Assembly (NCBI GenBank): GCA_900771325.1
Contig: CAAGNN010000059.1
Location: 1 to 9,512 of the forward strand
Direction: 5' to 3'
From: Kiritimatiellia bacterium
Lineage (GTDB): Bacteria > Verrucomicrobiota > Kiritimatiellia > RFP12 > DVOR01
DNA length: 9,512 nucleotides
Part shown: piece by piece, positions 1 through 6,840 of the stretch
Numbering within the stretch: position 1 is the first letter of the stretch
Layout of the letters: every line of letters begins with the position of its first letter
Notes under the pieces: generated by a model
Databases searched by the model: none
Told to the model about the DNA's origin: nothing
Seen by the model: only the letters and a program-made list of their open reading frames with translations
Made by a program: the position numbers and the translations under genes

Positions 1-1448
1 AGGGCCTCTTGAGCGGTCGTGCCGTCGGTCTTGAACTCGAAGAGGTAGATGAAGTCCGGCAGCTTGACCACCATATCCGCGCGCTTGCCGGAGGATTGGC
101 CCGCCTCGACAATCGGCTCAAAGCCGCGCGCCAGGAAAAAGGCCTGCAAAAGCCGCTGATAATTGTACTCCTGGATGCGCTCCTCGGTGGCGCCGTAGTG
201 GCACTTGGCGTAGAAGTCGGGCAAGTCGGCGCGCAGGAAGATATCCCGGTTCTCATAGTCGATGTGGGCATTGAGCCGCGAGCGTTGCGCGTCATCGGGG
301 AGGGCTAGTTCGCAAAGGAAGGCGTTCAGGTCGCGGCGGATCTCTTCGTCGGGGATCCCCAAGATATAACGATCGTAAGCCGCTTGGTAGCCCTTGATGG
401 TCAGATAGCCGGTCTGGTAGAGCACGACGATCGGCGCGAGGGCATCCAGCTTTGAGGGGGTCTCCAACTCGGCAGGGGAGGCCATCAAGGGCTTGTCGAA
501 GTCGAGGCTCAGCAACTCGTTGCGCCGCAGGAAGGTCGTCAGCGTCGAGGGCCGGCCTGTGGTGGACCACTGCGCCTCGAAGCGTTGGCTTCTCGAAGTC
601 AACGTCCGTGCAATGGCCACTGGGTTATAGACGCTCTCCTCAGAATCGCCCGAGAAGCGGTAACCATTGAACCAGTGCGCGAGAGAGGCCATAAAGTCGG
701 CCTTGGAGAGGCCCATCTCCTGCGCACGGCGGTCGAGGTGCTCGGCAAAGCTCGCCTCTAGCTCCTTTTGGGTGTAGCCGAGCATTGTGGCGTAATCAGG
801 GTCGTAGGTGAGGTCGACGATATTGTTCAGCCCCGAGAAGACCGCCATCGAGGCGAACTTGGAGATGCCGGTAATCATCGCAAAGCGAATGGCCGCCTGA
901 TTTCCCTTGAGAACGGCGTAGAAGTTGGCCAACTCTCCGCGGATGGTCTCGCAGAGTTCGGGACGGTTCAAGGTGTGGCAGATGGGCGCGTCGTATTCAT
1001 CAATCAGGACCACCGCCTGCTTACCCTGCGCTTGCAATTGCCGCAAAGCGCGGGCAAAGTTAACCTCCGGCGGTGCCTCCAACTGAATCCCCTCAAATCT
1101 CGCAAGCTCTGCGGCAACATGGTCCTGGAAACGGAACCGAAAGCGCTCAATCGTCTCCCCCGTTGTCTGCGACAGGTCAAAGTGAAACACCGGCCAGGAC
1201 TGCCAGTCGTAGTCCTCCTTGGCAATGGCCAGCCCCTCGAAGAGCTCACACTTACCCTGGAAGATAGCCTTCAAGGTGGAGATCATCAGCGACTTGCCAA
1301 ACCGCCTCGGCCGCGCCAGAAAGAAGGTGCACGGGGTCGCCGTCGCGGTCTGAATCAGCCGATAAAAGTAATCCGTCTTGTCCACATAAATATTCCGCGC
1401 CCCGCGAAGCATTGGGAACTCAGAACATCCTTCATTGATTAAGGCCAT
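1..1448 (-). CDS. AAA-ATPase-like protein with PD-(D/E)XK nuclease-like C-terminus (partial, runs off left edge)
   Basis: The open frame begins at an ATG at 1448-1446 and is still open at the window edge, so 482 codons are visible and the C-terminus is missing. A Shine-Dalgarno AAGGAG (1455-1460 on the minus strand) lies 6 nt before the ATG. The protein starts with a typical family N-terminus (FPMLRGARNIYVDKT). A P-loop follows at residues 46-54 (RPRRFGKSL, Lys52), and a Walker B-like VVLIDEYD ends at Asp153. Near the visible end, residues 465-473 read DFIYLFEFK; Glu471 and Lys473 fit the ExK half of a PD-(D/E)XK active site. This matches the AAA-ATPase_like plus PDDEXK_9 (formerly DUF1703) architecture that is common in Bacteroidetes and PVC genomes. 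Its biological role is not established. It may be nucleic-acid related, but the window gives no partner or substrate. It is transcribed divergently from the tuf operon and is probably a single gene. Confidence 0.9.
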   Translation of the reverse strand, partial: MALINEGCSEFPMLRGARNIYVDKTDYFYRLIQTATATPCTFFLARPRRFGKSLMISTLKAIFQGKCELFEGLAIAKEDYDWQSWPVFHFDLSQTTGETIERFRFRFQDHVAAELARFEGIQLEAPPEVNFARALRQLQAQGKQAVVLIDEYDAPICHTLNRPELCETIRGELANFYAVLKGNQAAIRFAMITGISKFASMAVFSGLNNIVDLTYDPDYATMLGYTQKELEASFAEHLDRRAQEMGLSKADFMASLAHWFNGYRFSGDSEESVYNPVAIARTLTSRSQRFEAQWSTTGRPSTLTTFLRRNELLSLDFDKPLMASPAELETPSKLDALAPIVVLYQTGYLTIKGYQAAYDRYILGIPDEEIRRDLNAFLCELALPDDAQRSRLNAHIDYENRDIFLRADLPDFYAKCHYGATEERIQEYNYQRLLQAFFLARGFEPIVEAGQSSGKRADMVVKLPDFIYLFEFKTDGTTAQEA

Positions 1449-1470
1449 CGCTCTCTCCTTTCCGCCGCTT

Positions 1471-1479
1471 ACTATATCA
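1471..1479 (-). promoter_or_regulatory. Extended -10 promoter of the AAA-ATPase gene
   Basis: Read on the minus strand, this is TGATATAGT, an extended -10 (TGn followed by a TATAAT-like hexamer) with a T-run just upstream. It lies 22 nt before the start codon, which leaves a short leader containing the AAGGAG ribosome binding site. No good -35 hexamer is visible, as is usual for extended -10 promoters. The assignment is from pattern only. Confidence 0.5.
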
Positions 1480-1490
1480 CAAAAACGCGC

Positions 1491-1504
1491 TGCGCGCGCG
1501 TGCG
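1491..1504. other. Alternating pyrimidine-purine (Z-DNA-prone) tract
   Basis: Fourteen bases alternate strictly (TGCGCGCGCGTGCG) just upstream of the AAA-ATPase promoter. Alternating CG/TG runs like this favour left-handed DNA under negative supercoiling. A similar, longer tract lies at 1823-1842 in the same intergenic region. Confidence 0.4.
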
Positions 1505-1521
1505 GGGGCCGCGGGGAGGCG

Positions 1522-1608
1522 GCCCGTCAGGACGGGCGACGCAAAACGCTTAGTGGCGGCTGCGCCGCCTCACGCGAGCGCAGCGAGTACCTCATGCGGC
1601 GTAGCCGC
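1522..1608. repeat. Cluster of short GC-rich inverted repeats
   Basis: Several perfect stems follow one another: GCCCGT/ACGGGC (1522-1527 and 1532-1537), GGCGGC/GCCGCC (1555-1560 and 1564-1569, loop TGC), and GCGGC/GCCGC (1596-1600 and 1604-1608, loop GTA). An alternative pairing joins GCTGCGC (1559-1565) to GCGCAGC (1578-1584). None is followed by a T-run, so these do not look like intrinsic terminators. The CGCGAGCGCAGCG core at 1573-1585 recurs at 9382-9394. Confidence 0.55.
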
Positions 1609-1640
1609 AAACCCTTCTCGGGCATAAAGCCGCACTCCAA

Positions 1641-1677
1641 GTTATCGACAGGGGCTGTCGATAACCCTGTCGATAAC
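1641..1677. repeat. Three copies of a DnaA-box-like decamer, one inverted and two direct
   Basis: GTTATCGACA at 1641-1650 is followed by its reverse complement TGTCGATAAC at 1656-1665 and again at 1668-1677. The first two can form a 10-bp hairpin with a 5-nt loop. The second and third are direct repeats 12 nt apart. The inner 9-mer TTATCGACA differs from the DnaA box TTATCCACA at one base. It could equally be an operator for an unknown regulator. No obvious AT-rich unwinding element lies beside it. Confidence 0.55.
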
Positions 1678-1706
1678 TCCCCCCTTGGGCCAGGGGCAAA
1701 ACGCAT

Positions 1707-1786
1707 CCGCCCCGGGTTGCCCCTCGACCCGCCCCGGGTTGCCCCCCGACCCGCCCCGGGTTGCCCCCCGACCCGGGGCGGGTGGG
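1707..1786. repeat. Three tandem 22-bp C-rich repeats plus an inverted partial copy
   Basis: Units at 1707-1728, 1729-1750 and 1751-1772 share the core CCGCCCCGGGTTG followed by CCCCYCGAC. They are identical apart from one C/T change in the first. An inverted partial copy (CCGGGGCGGG) follows at 1773-1782. The same repeat, preceded by the same AT dinucleotide, recurs at the right end of the window (9474-9512), so this is a dispersed intergenic repeat family and not a local duplication. Confidence 0.85.
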
Positions 1787-1822
1787 TTTTGCACGGGCTG
1801 CTCCGCAGTTCGCTTTGAGCCT

Positions 1823-1842
1823 CGCGCGTGCGCGCGCGCATG
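1823..1842. other. 20-nt alternating pyrimidine-purine (Z-DNA-prone) tract
   Basis: From 1823 to 1842 every base alternates pyrimidine and purine, mostly CG with one TG in the middle and CATG at the end. It lies about 80 bp upstream of the -35 of the tuf operon promoter, where transcription of a highly expressed operon would be expected to leave negative supercoils. Confidence 0.45.
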
Positions 1843-1920
1843 TCTTAATATAGGGGTAGGGGCGCGATTGTTTGCGACGGGGTGGGGGAGGGTGTTGATT
1901 ACGCGGCGCGAAAAAAGTGC

Positions 1921-1949
1921 TTGACTTTGGGGATGTGCCGTGCTATTAT
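1921..1949 (+). promoter_or_regulatory. Sigma70-type promoter of the tRNA-Thr-tuf operon
   Basis: TTGACT (1921-1926) and TATTAT (1944-1949) are separated by exactly 17 nt and are near-consensus -35 and -10 elements. An A-run lies just upstream (1911-1916). Transcription would start near 1956, about 78 nt before the mature tRNA-Thr. No equally good promoter is visible elsewhere in the operon, so this is the likely main promoter. Confidence 0.85.
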
Positions 1950-2007
1950 GCGGGAACTTTCTTATGGCGAAGTGTCTCCGCGGCACACGTTATGAGTGAG
2001 TGCAAGG

Positions 2008-2023
2008 GCATCCGCGAGGATGC
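2008..2023 (+). other. Leader hairpin with GNRA tetraloop upstream of tRNA-Thr
   Basis: GCATCC (2008-2013) pairs perfectly with GGATGC (2018-2023) around a GCGA tetraloop, 10 nt before the tRNA acceptor stem. It is likely a leader structure relevant to 5' processing of the tRNA; this role is inferred from position. Confidence 0.45.
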
Positions 2024-2033
2024 GTTTGTTCGC

Positions 2034-2109
<76 letters not shown>

Positions 2110-2151
2110 TACACAGGAAACCAACCACTTCTGTTCACAGGAGAAGAGAAA

Positions 2152-3357
<1,206 letters not shown>

Positions 3358-3380
3358 GCTCCTTCCTGTGAACAGCTTAG

Positions 3381-3416
3381 CCCTGGGGTGGCCAACCCCA
3401 CCCCAGGGTTACTTTT
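3381..3416 (+). terminator. Intrinsic terminator or attenuator between tuf and rpmG
   Basis: A perfect 11-bp stem CCCTGGGGTGG/CCACCCCAGGG (3381-3391 and 3398-3408) closes a 6-nt loop and is followed by TTACTTTT. The broken T-run suggests partial termination. That would let tuf mRNA exceed the downstream messages, which fits the high demand for EF-Tu. Whether rpmG has its own promoter cannot be seen. Confidence 0.7.
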
Positions 3417-3442
3417 CAAGGACGGGAAGAAAGGGATAGACA

Positions 3443-3595
3443 ATGCCCCGCGAACTCGCAATTCTGGCCTGCACCGAGTGCAAGCGCCGCAATTACACGA
3501 CGACCCGTAACAAGAAGACGCAGACCGAGCGCGTTGAGCTCATGAAGTTCTGCCCCTTCGAGAAGAAGCGCACGCTTCACCGCGAGACGAAGTAA
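3443..3595 (+). CDS. rpmG: 50S ribosomal protein L33
   Basis: This 50-aa protein starts MPRELAILACTECKRRNY, contains TTTRNKKTQTERVELMKF and ends KRTLHRETK, a clear bacterial L33 of the large ribosomal subunit near the E site. Its size is typical. Zinc-binding L33 forms carry two CxxC pairs. Here the first pair is intact (Cys10, Cys13), but the second reads C-P-F-E (Cys37, Glu40), so the fourth cysteine is replaced by glutamate. A GGGATAG-like sequence about 7 nt upstream is a weak ribosome binding site. It sits between the tuf terminator and tRNA-Trp, the usual L33 position in the tuf-secE-nusG region of many bacteria. The reading frame is too short for many automatic gene callers. Confidence 0.95.
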   Translation: MPRELAILACTECKRRNYTTTRNKKTQTERVELMKFCPFEKKRTLHRETK

Positions 3596-3623
3596 CCTTC
3601 CTCGCGCAAACCCATTTGCCAAT

Positions 3624-3697
3624 AGGGTGGTAGTTCAATGGCAGAGCAGCAGTCTCCAAAACTGCCTATGGGGGTTCGACTCCCTCCCACCCTGCCA
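3624..3697 (+). tRNA. trnW: tRNA-Trp (anticodon CCA)
   Basis: A complete 74-nt cloverleaf with encoded CCA (3695-3697). The acceptor AGGGTGG/CCACCCT and the anticodon stem GCAGT/ACTGC are perfect. The anticodon CCA lies at 3656-3658, the T-stem is GGGGG/CCCTC with one G-U pair, and the discriminator base is G. It lies 28 nt after rpmG and 22 nt before secE, the conserved place for tRNA-Trp in many bacteria, including chlamydiae. Confidence 0.97.
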
Positions 3698-3719
3698 TAA
3701 GTAGCCGGACGCACAGACC

Positions 3720-3905
3720 ATGATTAAGAAAGTCGGACAGTTCTTCTCTGACGTGATTCTCGAGGGTAAGCGCGTGACGTGGCCCGCCCGCCGCGAGCTC
3801 GTCGATTCCTCGGTCGTGGTGCTTCTCTTCATCGTCATCTTGGCCGTGGTCATTATGTGCTGCGATGAGGCGATCCGGAAGGTGCTTGCCTGGATTCTCG
3901 GGTAA
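3720..3905 (+). CDS. secE: Preprotein translocase subunit SecE
   Basis: SecE is the small essential membrane subunit that clamps SecY in the Sec translocon. This 61-aa protein has the single-TM bacterial form: an amphipathic N-terminus containing the conserved block EGKRVTWPARREL (residues 15-27), then one hydrophobic segment at about 30-47 (SSVVVLLFIVILAVVIMC) and a short tail. The TWP signature is diagnostic. The start ATG follows tRNA-Trp by 22 nt. The ribosome binding site is weak, which is compatible with low expression relative to the flanking ribosomal genes. It is directly followed by nusG (28-nt gap), the classic secE-nusG pair. Confidence 0.95.
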   Translation: MIKKVGQFFSDVILEGKRVTWPARRELVDSSVVVLLFIVILAVVIMCCDEAIRKVLAWILG

Positions 3906-3933
3906 GCCACACAGTTAGCAGGACGCAAGCGCA

Positions 3934-4572
3934 ATGGCAGATCAGCTCCCCAAGCAGTGGTACGTTCTCCAGACCCTCACCGGCCAGGAGCAGAAGGCGC
4001 AGCGTCAAATCGTCGCACAGGTCCGCACCGCCGGCTTGTGCGACCGCTTCGACATCCCCGAAGAAGCGAAGAAGGGCGAGGACCTGAATAGCTTCAATGT
4101 GGTGGTTCCCACCGAGAAGTATCAGGAGATTAAGGATGGCAAGAAGCGCCTGATCACGCGCAAGAGCCTGCCGGGCTATGTCATCGTCCATATGGCGCTC
4201 TACCACGATGAGGCCCTGAAGCAGCTTGATCAGGACCTCTGGCAGTTCATCCGCGCCATCCCCGGCGTTATCGGCGTGCTTGGCGGCACCAGCACCAAGC
4301 CCCGCCCGATTACCGATCAAGAGGCCAGCGACATGCTCAACCGTGCCGCGGCCGAAGAGGCGAAGAAGCCGCGCCTCAAAGTGAATTTCCAAGTTGGAGA
4401 GGTGGTTCGCGTCACTGAAGGTGCATTTATGAACTTCAATGGCACGATCACCCAAATCGATCCTGACAGCGGACGCCTGCAAATCTCCGTCTCAATCTTC
4501 GGACGCAGCGCCCCTGTCACGCTAGAATACTGGCAGGTCGAGCGGATTACCGACCGACCCGAGGGCGTCTAA
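3934..4572 (+). CDS. nusG: Transcription termination/antitermination protein NusG
   Basis: NusG binds the RNA polymerase clamp, modulates pausing and links transcription to Rho or to the ribosome (S10). The 212-aa product has an N-terminal NGN domain starting KQWYVLQTLTGQE (residues 7-19), with the LPGYVIVHM core strand at 79-87. A charged linker follows (about 125-148). The C-terminal KOW domain begins at FQVGEVVRV (152-160) and includes FMNFNGTI and the SVSIFGR segment. It is longer than E. coli NusG (181 aa), mainly through extra residues in the NGN region around 35-70 and the linker. An AGCAGGA lies about 9 nt upstream. The stop codon falls in the loop of a perfect hairpin (4561-4579). 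Confidence 0.97.
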   Translation: MADQLPKQWYVLQTLTGQEQKAQRQIVAQVRTAGLCDRFDIPEEAKKGEDLNSFNVVVPTEKYQEIKDGKKRLITRKSLPGYVIVHMALYHDEALKQLDQDLWQFIRAIPGVIGVLGGTSTKPRPITDQEASDMLNRAAAEEAKKPRLKVNFQVGEVVRVTEGAFMNFNGTITQIDPDSGRLQISVSIFGRSAPVTLEYWQVERITDRPEGV

Positions 4573-4594
4573 CGCCCTCTGCCTGTCTTCAGGC
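4561..4594 (+). other. Tandem hairpins overlapping the nusG stop codon
   Basis: GAGGGCGT/ACGCCCTC (4561-4568 and 4572-4579) forms a perfect 8-bp stem, and the stop codon starts in its 3-nt loop. A second stem GCCTG/CAGGC (4581-4585 and 4590-4594) follows at once. There is no T-run, so this is more likely an RNA processing, stabilising or pausing element than a terminator. Confidence 0.5.
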
Positions 4595-4600
4595 GTCACG

Positions 4601-4632
4601 TTGACGGTCGTGCGTTTGGACCGGGTTAGGAT
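4601..4632 (+). promoter_or_regulatory. Weak candidate internal promoter before rplK
   Basis: TTGACG (4601-4606) is a fair -35, but the best -10 candidates (near 4624-4632, GTTAGG or TAGGAT) are poor in sequence or spacing. The 98-nt nusG-rplK gap is the longest gap between secE and rplJ, and an internal promoter here would match the rplK promoter known in E. coli. Confidence is low because the -10 is weak. Confidence 0.2.
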
Positions 4633-4670
4633 CCCCGGGAGCGCGACATAAGACAAAAAGGACCATATCC

Positions 4671-5096
4671 ATGGCAAAGAAAGTGACTGGGATGATTAAG
4701 CTCCAGATTCCCGCTGGAGCCGCCAATCCCGCACCGCCTGTGGGCCCCGCGCTGGGTTCCCAGGGCGTTAACATTATGGCGTTCTGCAAAGAATTCAACG
4801 CCAAGACCCAGGACAAGGGCGGGATGGTCATCCCCGTGGTGATCACCGTCTACGCCGACCGCTCCTTCACCTTCATCCTGAAGAGCCCGCCGGCCTCGGC
4901 CCTCATCAAGAAGTACGCCAACCTCCCCAAGGGCTCGGGCAAGCCGAACACCGAGAAGGTCGGCAAGATCACTCGTGCCCAGATTGCCGAGATCGTCAAG
5001 ATCAAGGCTGCGGACCTGAACGCCACCGACCCGGAGGCTGCCGCCCGCATGATCGAGGGCACCGCTCGCCAGATGGGCGTTGAGGTTATTGACTGA
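4671..5096 (+). CDS. rplK: 50S ribosomal protein L11
   Basis: L11 forms the base of the GTPase-associated centre on 23S rRNA with L10 and L7/L12 and is the region targeted by thiostrepton. At 141 aa it is exactly the usual length. The N-terminal domain has KVTGMIKLQIPAGAA and PPVGPALGSQGVNIM, including the conserved prolines. The C-terminal rRNA-binding domain includes KSPPAS and KVGKIT, followed by a helix ending RQMGVEV. AAAGGA lies about 8 nt before the ATG. The last codons overlap the ribosome binding site of rplA, so the two are probably translationally coupled, and rplK-rplA is the usual unit repressed by L1. Confidence 0.98.
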   Translation: MAKKVTGMIKLQIPAGAANPAPPVGPALGSQGVNIMAFCKEFNAKTQDKGGMVIPVVITVYADRSFTFILKSPPASALIKKYANLPKGSGKPNTEKVGKITRAQIAEIVKIKAADLNATDPEAAARMIEGTARQMGVEVID

Positions 5097-5107
5097 GGAG
5101 CGTGACC

Positions 5108-5791
5108 ATGGCTAAGCACAGCAAGAAATACCAGGACGCGCTCAAGCAGGCCCCCAAGGCCGCCGTCACCCTTGAGGAGGCCGTGGCCTTCATCAAGGCG
5201 CACCCCGGCGCGAAGTTTGATGAAACCGTCGACGTGGGCTTCCGCCTCGGCGCCGACCCCACCAAGAGCGACCAAGCCGTCCGCGGCGTGGTGCATCTGC
5301 CCCACGGCACTGGCAAGCACGTGCGCGTGGTGGTCTTCGCCGCCGGCGATATGGCCGACGCTGCCAAGGCTGCCGGCGCTGATGCCGTCGGCCTCGACGA
5401 CCTCATCGAGAAGGTCAAGGGCGGTTGGACGGACTTCGACGTGGCCATTGCCACCACCGACGCGATGAAGCAGGTGCGCACCGTCGCCCGCGTCCTCGGT
5501 CCCCGTGGCTTGATGCCCAACCCGAAGACCGGCACGGTCACCGACGATGTCGCCTCCGCCGTCAAGGCCGCTCAGGCCGGTAAGGTGGACTTCCGCATGG
5601 ACCGCACCGGCAACGTCTGCGTGCCCGCCGGCAAGCTCAGCTTCGAGGCTTCCAAGCTCGTCGACAACATCCGCGCGATCATCGACGCGGTTGAGCACGA
5701 GCGCCCCGCCGCCGCGAAGGGCCTCTTCGTCCGCAGCTGCACCATCAGCCCGACGATGGGCGTTGGCGTCCGCGTTCTCGTGAAGGAGTAA
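5108..5791 (+). CDS. rplA: 50S ribosomal protein L1
   Basis: L1 forms the mobile L1 stalk that helps release deacylated tRNA and also represses its own operon by binding the mRNA. I use the ATG at 5108 (227 aa), because GAGGAG (5095-5100) lies 7 nt upstream. An in-frame GTG at 5102 is only 1 nt from that site and is unlikely. The protein starts MAKHSKKYQDAL and carries the L1 signature GPRGLMPNPKTGTVT at about 137-151, a FRMDRTGNV segment, and the C-terminal TISPTMGVGVRV. It is 11 nt downstream of rplK and only 6 nt upstream of rplJ, so there is no room for a separate rplJ leader. Confidence 0.98.
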   Translation: MAKHSKKYQDALKQAPKAAVTLEEAVAFIKAHPGAKFDETVDVGFRLGADPTKSDQAVRGVVHLPHGTGKHVRVVVFAAGDMADAAKAAGADAVGLDDLIEKVKGGWTDFDVAIATTDAMKQVRTVARVLGPRGLMPNPKTGTVTDDVASAVKAAQAGKVDFRMDRTGNVCVPAGKLSFEASKLVDNIRAIIDAVEHERPAAAKGLFVRSCTISPTMGVGVRVLVKE

Positions 5792-5797
5792 GCAACT

Positions 5798-6343
5798 ATG
5801 TCCAACCAGAAGAAACGCCCCGAAGTCGTGGCCATCTACAAGGAAGTCTCGGACTTCCTCACCGGCAAGGACTTCTCCTTCCTGCTGAACTTTGGCGGCC
5901 TCACCGTCGCCCAGATCGCCGACCTGCGCGGTCAGCTCGCCCCCAAGGGCGCGAAGATGATGGTCATCAAGAACTCCTACATCGAGAAGATCGTTGCCGA
6001 ACAGGGCATCGCCTTCCCGGAAGGGGTCCTCACTGGCCCGACCGCCGTCATCGCCGGCACCGGCGACATCGCTGACACCGCCAAGACCGTCGTCGACTTC
6101 GTCAAGAAGAACGAGAAGGCCTCCGTCAAGGCCGGCTTGATGCAGAAGGATGTCATCACCGCTGCGCAGGTGACCACGCTCTCCGAGCTCATCTCGCTCG
6201 CTGCCCAGCAGGCCCGCCTGCTCGGCACCCTCCAGGCTCCCGCCTCCCAGATGGCCCGCGTCCTCCAGGCGCGCGTCGACAAGGAGAACGAGGGCGCTCC
6301 CGCTTCCGCCGAAGGTTCCACCGACGGCACCCCTGCGGCCTAA
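5798..6343 (+). CDS. rplJ: 50S ribosomal protein L10
   Basis: L10 anchors L7/L12 dimers to the ribosome and forms the stalk base. The 181-aa product has the usual N-terminal rRNA-binding domain, with FSFLLNFGGLTVAQIADLR (about 26-44), KMMVIKNSYIEK, and GPTAVIAGTGDIADTAK. A long C-terminal helix for L12 binding follows, then a low-complexity tail (EGAPASAEGSTDGTPAA). AAGGAG (5783-5788) overlaps the end of rplA and lies 9 nt before the ATG, which suggests translational coupling. The family's autoregulatory mRNA leader, normally upstream of rplJ, has no intergenic space here. The structured region lies after the gene instead. Confidence 0.96.
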   Translation: MSNQKKRPEVVAIYKEVSDFLTGKDFSFLLNFGGLTVAQIADLRGQLAPKGAKMMVIKNSYIEKIVAEQGIAFPEGVLTGPTAVIAGTGDIADTAKTVVDFVKKNEKASVKAGLMQKDVITAAQVTTLSELISLAAQQARLLGTLQAPASQMARVLQARVDKENEGAPASAEGSTDGTPAA

Positions 6344-6360
6344 GTACGGCCGTGTTGTAA

Positions 6361-6428
6361 AACCGCGCCGGCGGCCTCGTTTGGCCTCTCCGGCGCACCC
6401 CCCTCCCGGGGCTCGACCCCGGGCGGTT
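6361..6428 (+). promoter_or_regulatory. Structured rplL leader: two hairpins closed by a short outer helix
   Basis: GCGCCGG/CCGGCGC (6365-6371 and 6390-6396) and CCCGGGG/CCCCGGG (6405-6411 and 6417-6423, 5-nt loop) are perfect 7-bp stems. AACC (6361-6364) can pair with GGTT (6425-6428) to enclose both, giving a three-way junction that ends 22 nt before the rplL start. The region lacks a T-run and does not look like a terminator. It is more likely an mRNA stability, processing or translation control element that sets the high L7/L12 to L10 ratio. The fold is drawn by eye. Confidence 0.55.
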
Positions 6429-6450
6429 ACACCCAAGAAAGAGAAGAAAC

Positions 6451-6816
6451 ATGACCCAGGAAGAAATCATTGAAGCCCTCTCCGGCATGACCGTGCTGCA
6501 GATCGCCGACCTCGTCAAGGCCCTCGAAGAGAAGTGGGGCGTCTCCGCCGCCGCTCCCGTGGCCGTCGCCGCTGCCGGTGCCGCCGCCGCTCCCGCCGAA
6601 GAGAAGACCGAGTTCGACGTGATCCTCGCCGCCGCTGGCGCCAACAAGATCGCCGTCATCAAGGAAGTCCGCACCATCACCGGCCTCGGCCTGAAGGATG
6701 CCAAGGACCTCGTGGAAGGCGCTCCCAAGCCCGTCAAGCAGGGCGTGGACAAGGAAGAGGCTGCCAAGATCAAGGAAGCCCTCGAGAAGGCCGGCGCCAA
6801 GGTCGAAGTCAAGTAA
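6451..6816 (+). CDS. rplL: 50S ribosomal protein L7/L12
   Basis: L7/L12 is the multi-copy stalk protein that recruits and activates the translational GTPases, including the EF-Tu encoded upstream. The 121-aa length is typical. The N-terminal dimerisation domain (about 1-31, EEIIEALSGMTVLQIADLVK) is followed by an Ala/Pro-rich flexible hinge (about 32-52). The C-terminal domain has EKTEFDVIL, NKIAVIKEVRTITGLGLKDAKDLVE and the ending KAGAKVEVK. AAAGAGAAG lies just upstream of the ATG. The 107-nt structured gap from rplJ is the longest gap among the ribosomal protein genes here. The gene is followed by a strong terminator and not by rpoB. Confidence 0.98.
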   Translation: MTQEEIIEALSGMTVLQIADLVKALEEKWGVSAAAPVAVAAAGAAAAPAEEKTEFDVILAAAGANKIAVIKEVRTITGLGLKDAKDLVEGAPKPVKQGVDKEEAAKIKEALEKAGAKVEVK

Positions 6817-6821
6817 GGCAA

Positions 6822-6836
6822 GCGAGCGTAGCTCGC
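6822..6836 (+). other. Small hairpin just after rplL
   Basis: GCGAGC/GCTCGC (6822-6827 and 6831-6836) forms a perfect 6-bp stem with loop GTA, 5 nt after the rplL stop codon and 4 nt before the main terminator. It may protect the 3' end of the message. Confidence 0.4.
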
Positions 6837-6840
6837 GAAC

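Noticed and set aside
768..1442. Open frame of 224 codons on the + strand
   Set aside because: Shadow of the AAA-ATPase gene, whose P-loop, Walker B and nuclease motifs are clear on the other strand.
1641..1677. Replication origin
   Set aside because: Only three near-match DnaA boxes, no AT-rich unwinding region and no dnaA, dnaN or gidA nearby. I keep it as DnaA-box-like repeats only.
1707..1772. CRISPR array
   Set aside because: The 22-bp units are directly adjacent with no unique spacers, only three copies, and no cas genes are nearby.
1435..1818. Open frames in the divergent intergenic region (both strands)
   Set aside because: They translate tandem repeats and hairpins (Pro/Arg/Gly-rich), lack ribosome binding sites and match no family.
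5102..5107. GTG start for rplA at 5102
   Set aside because: Only 1 nt from the GAGGAG site; the ATG at 5108 has ideal spacing and gives the usual MAKHSKKY-type start.
6361..6428. Intrinsic terminator between rplJ and rplL
   Set aside because: The stems are strong but no T-run follows either, and rplL needs readthrough or its own promoter, for which no good match is visible.
4850..6436. Open frame of 528 codons on the minus strand
   Set aside because: It lies opposite rplK, rplA and rplJ, which are certain. The product is Gly/Asp/Leu-rich with no domain. GC-rich third positions leave few stops in this frame.
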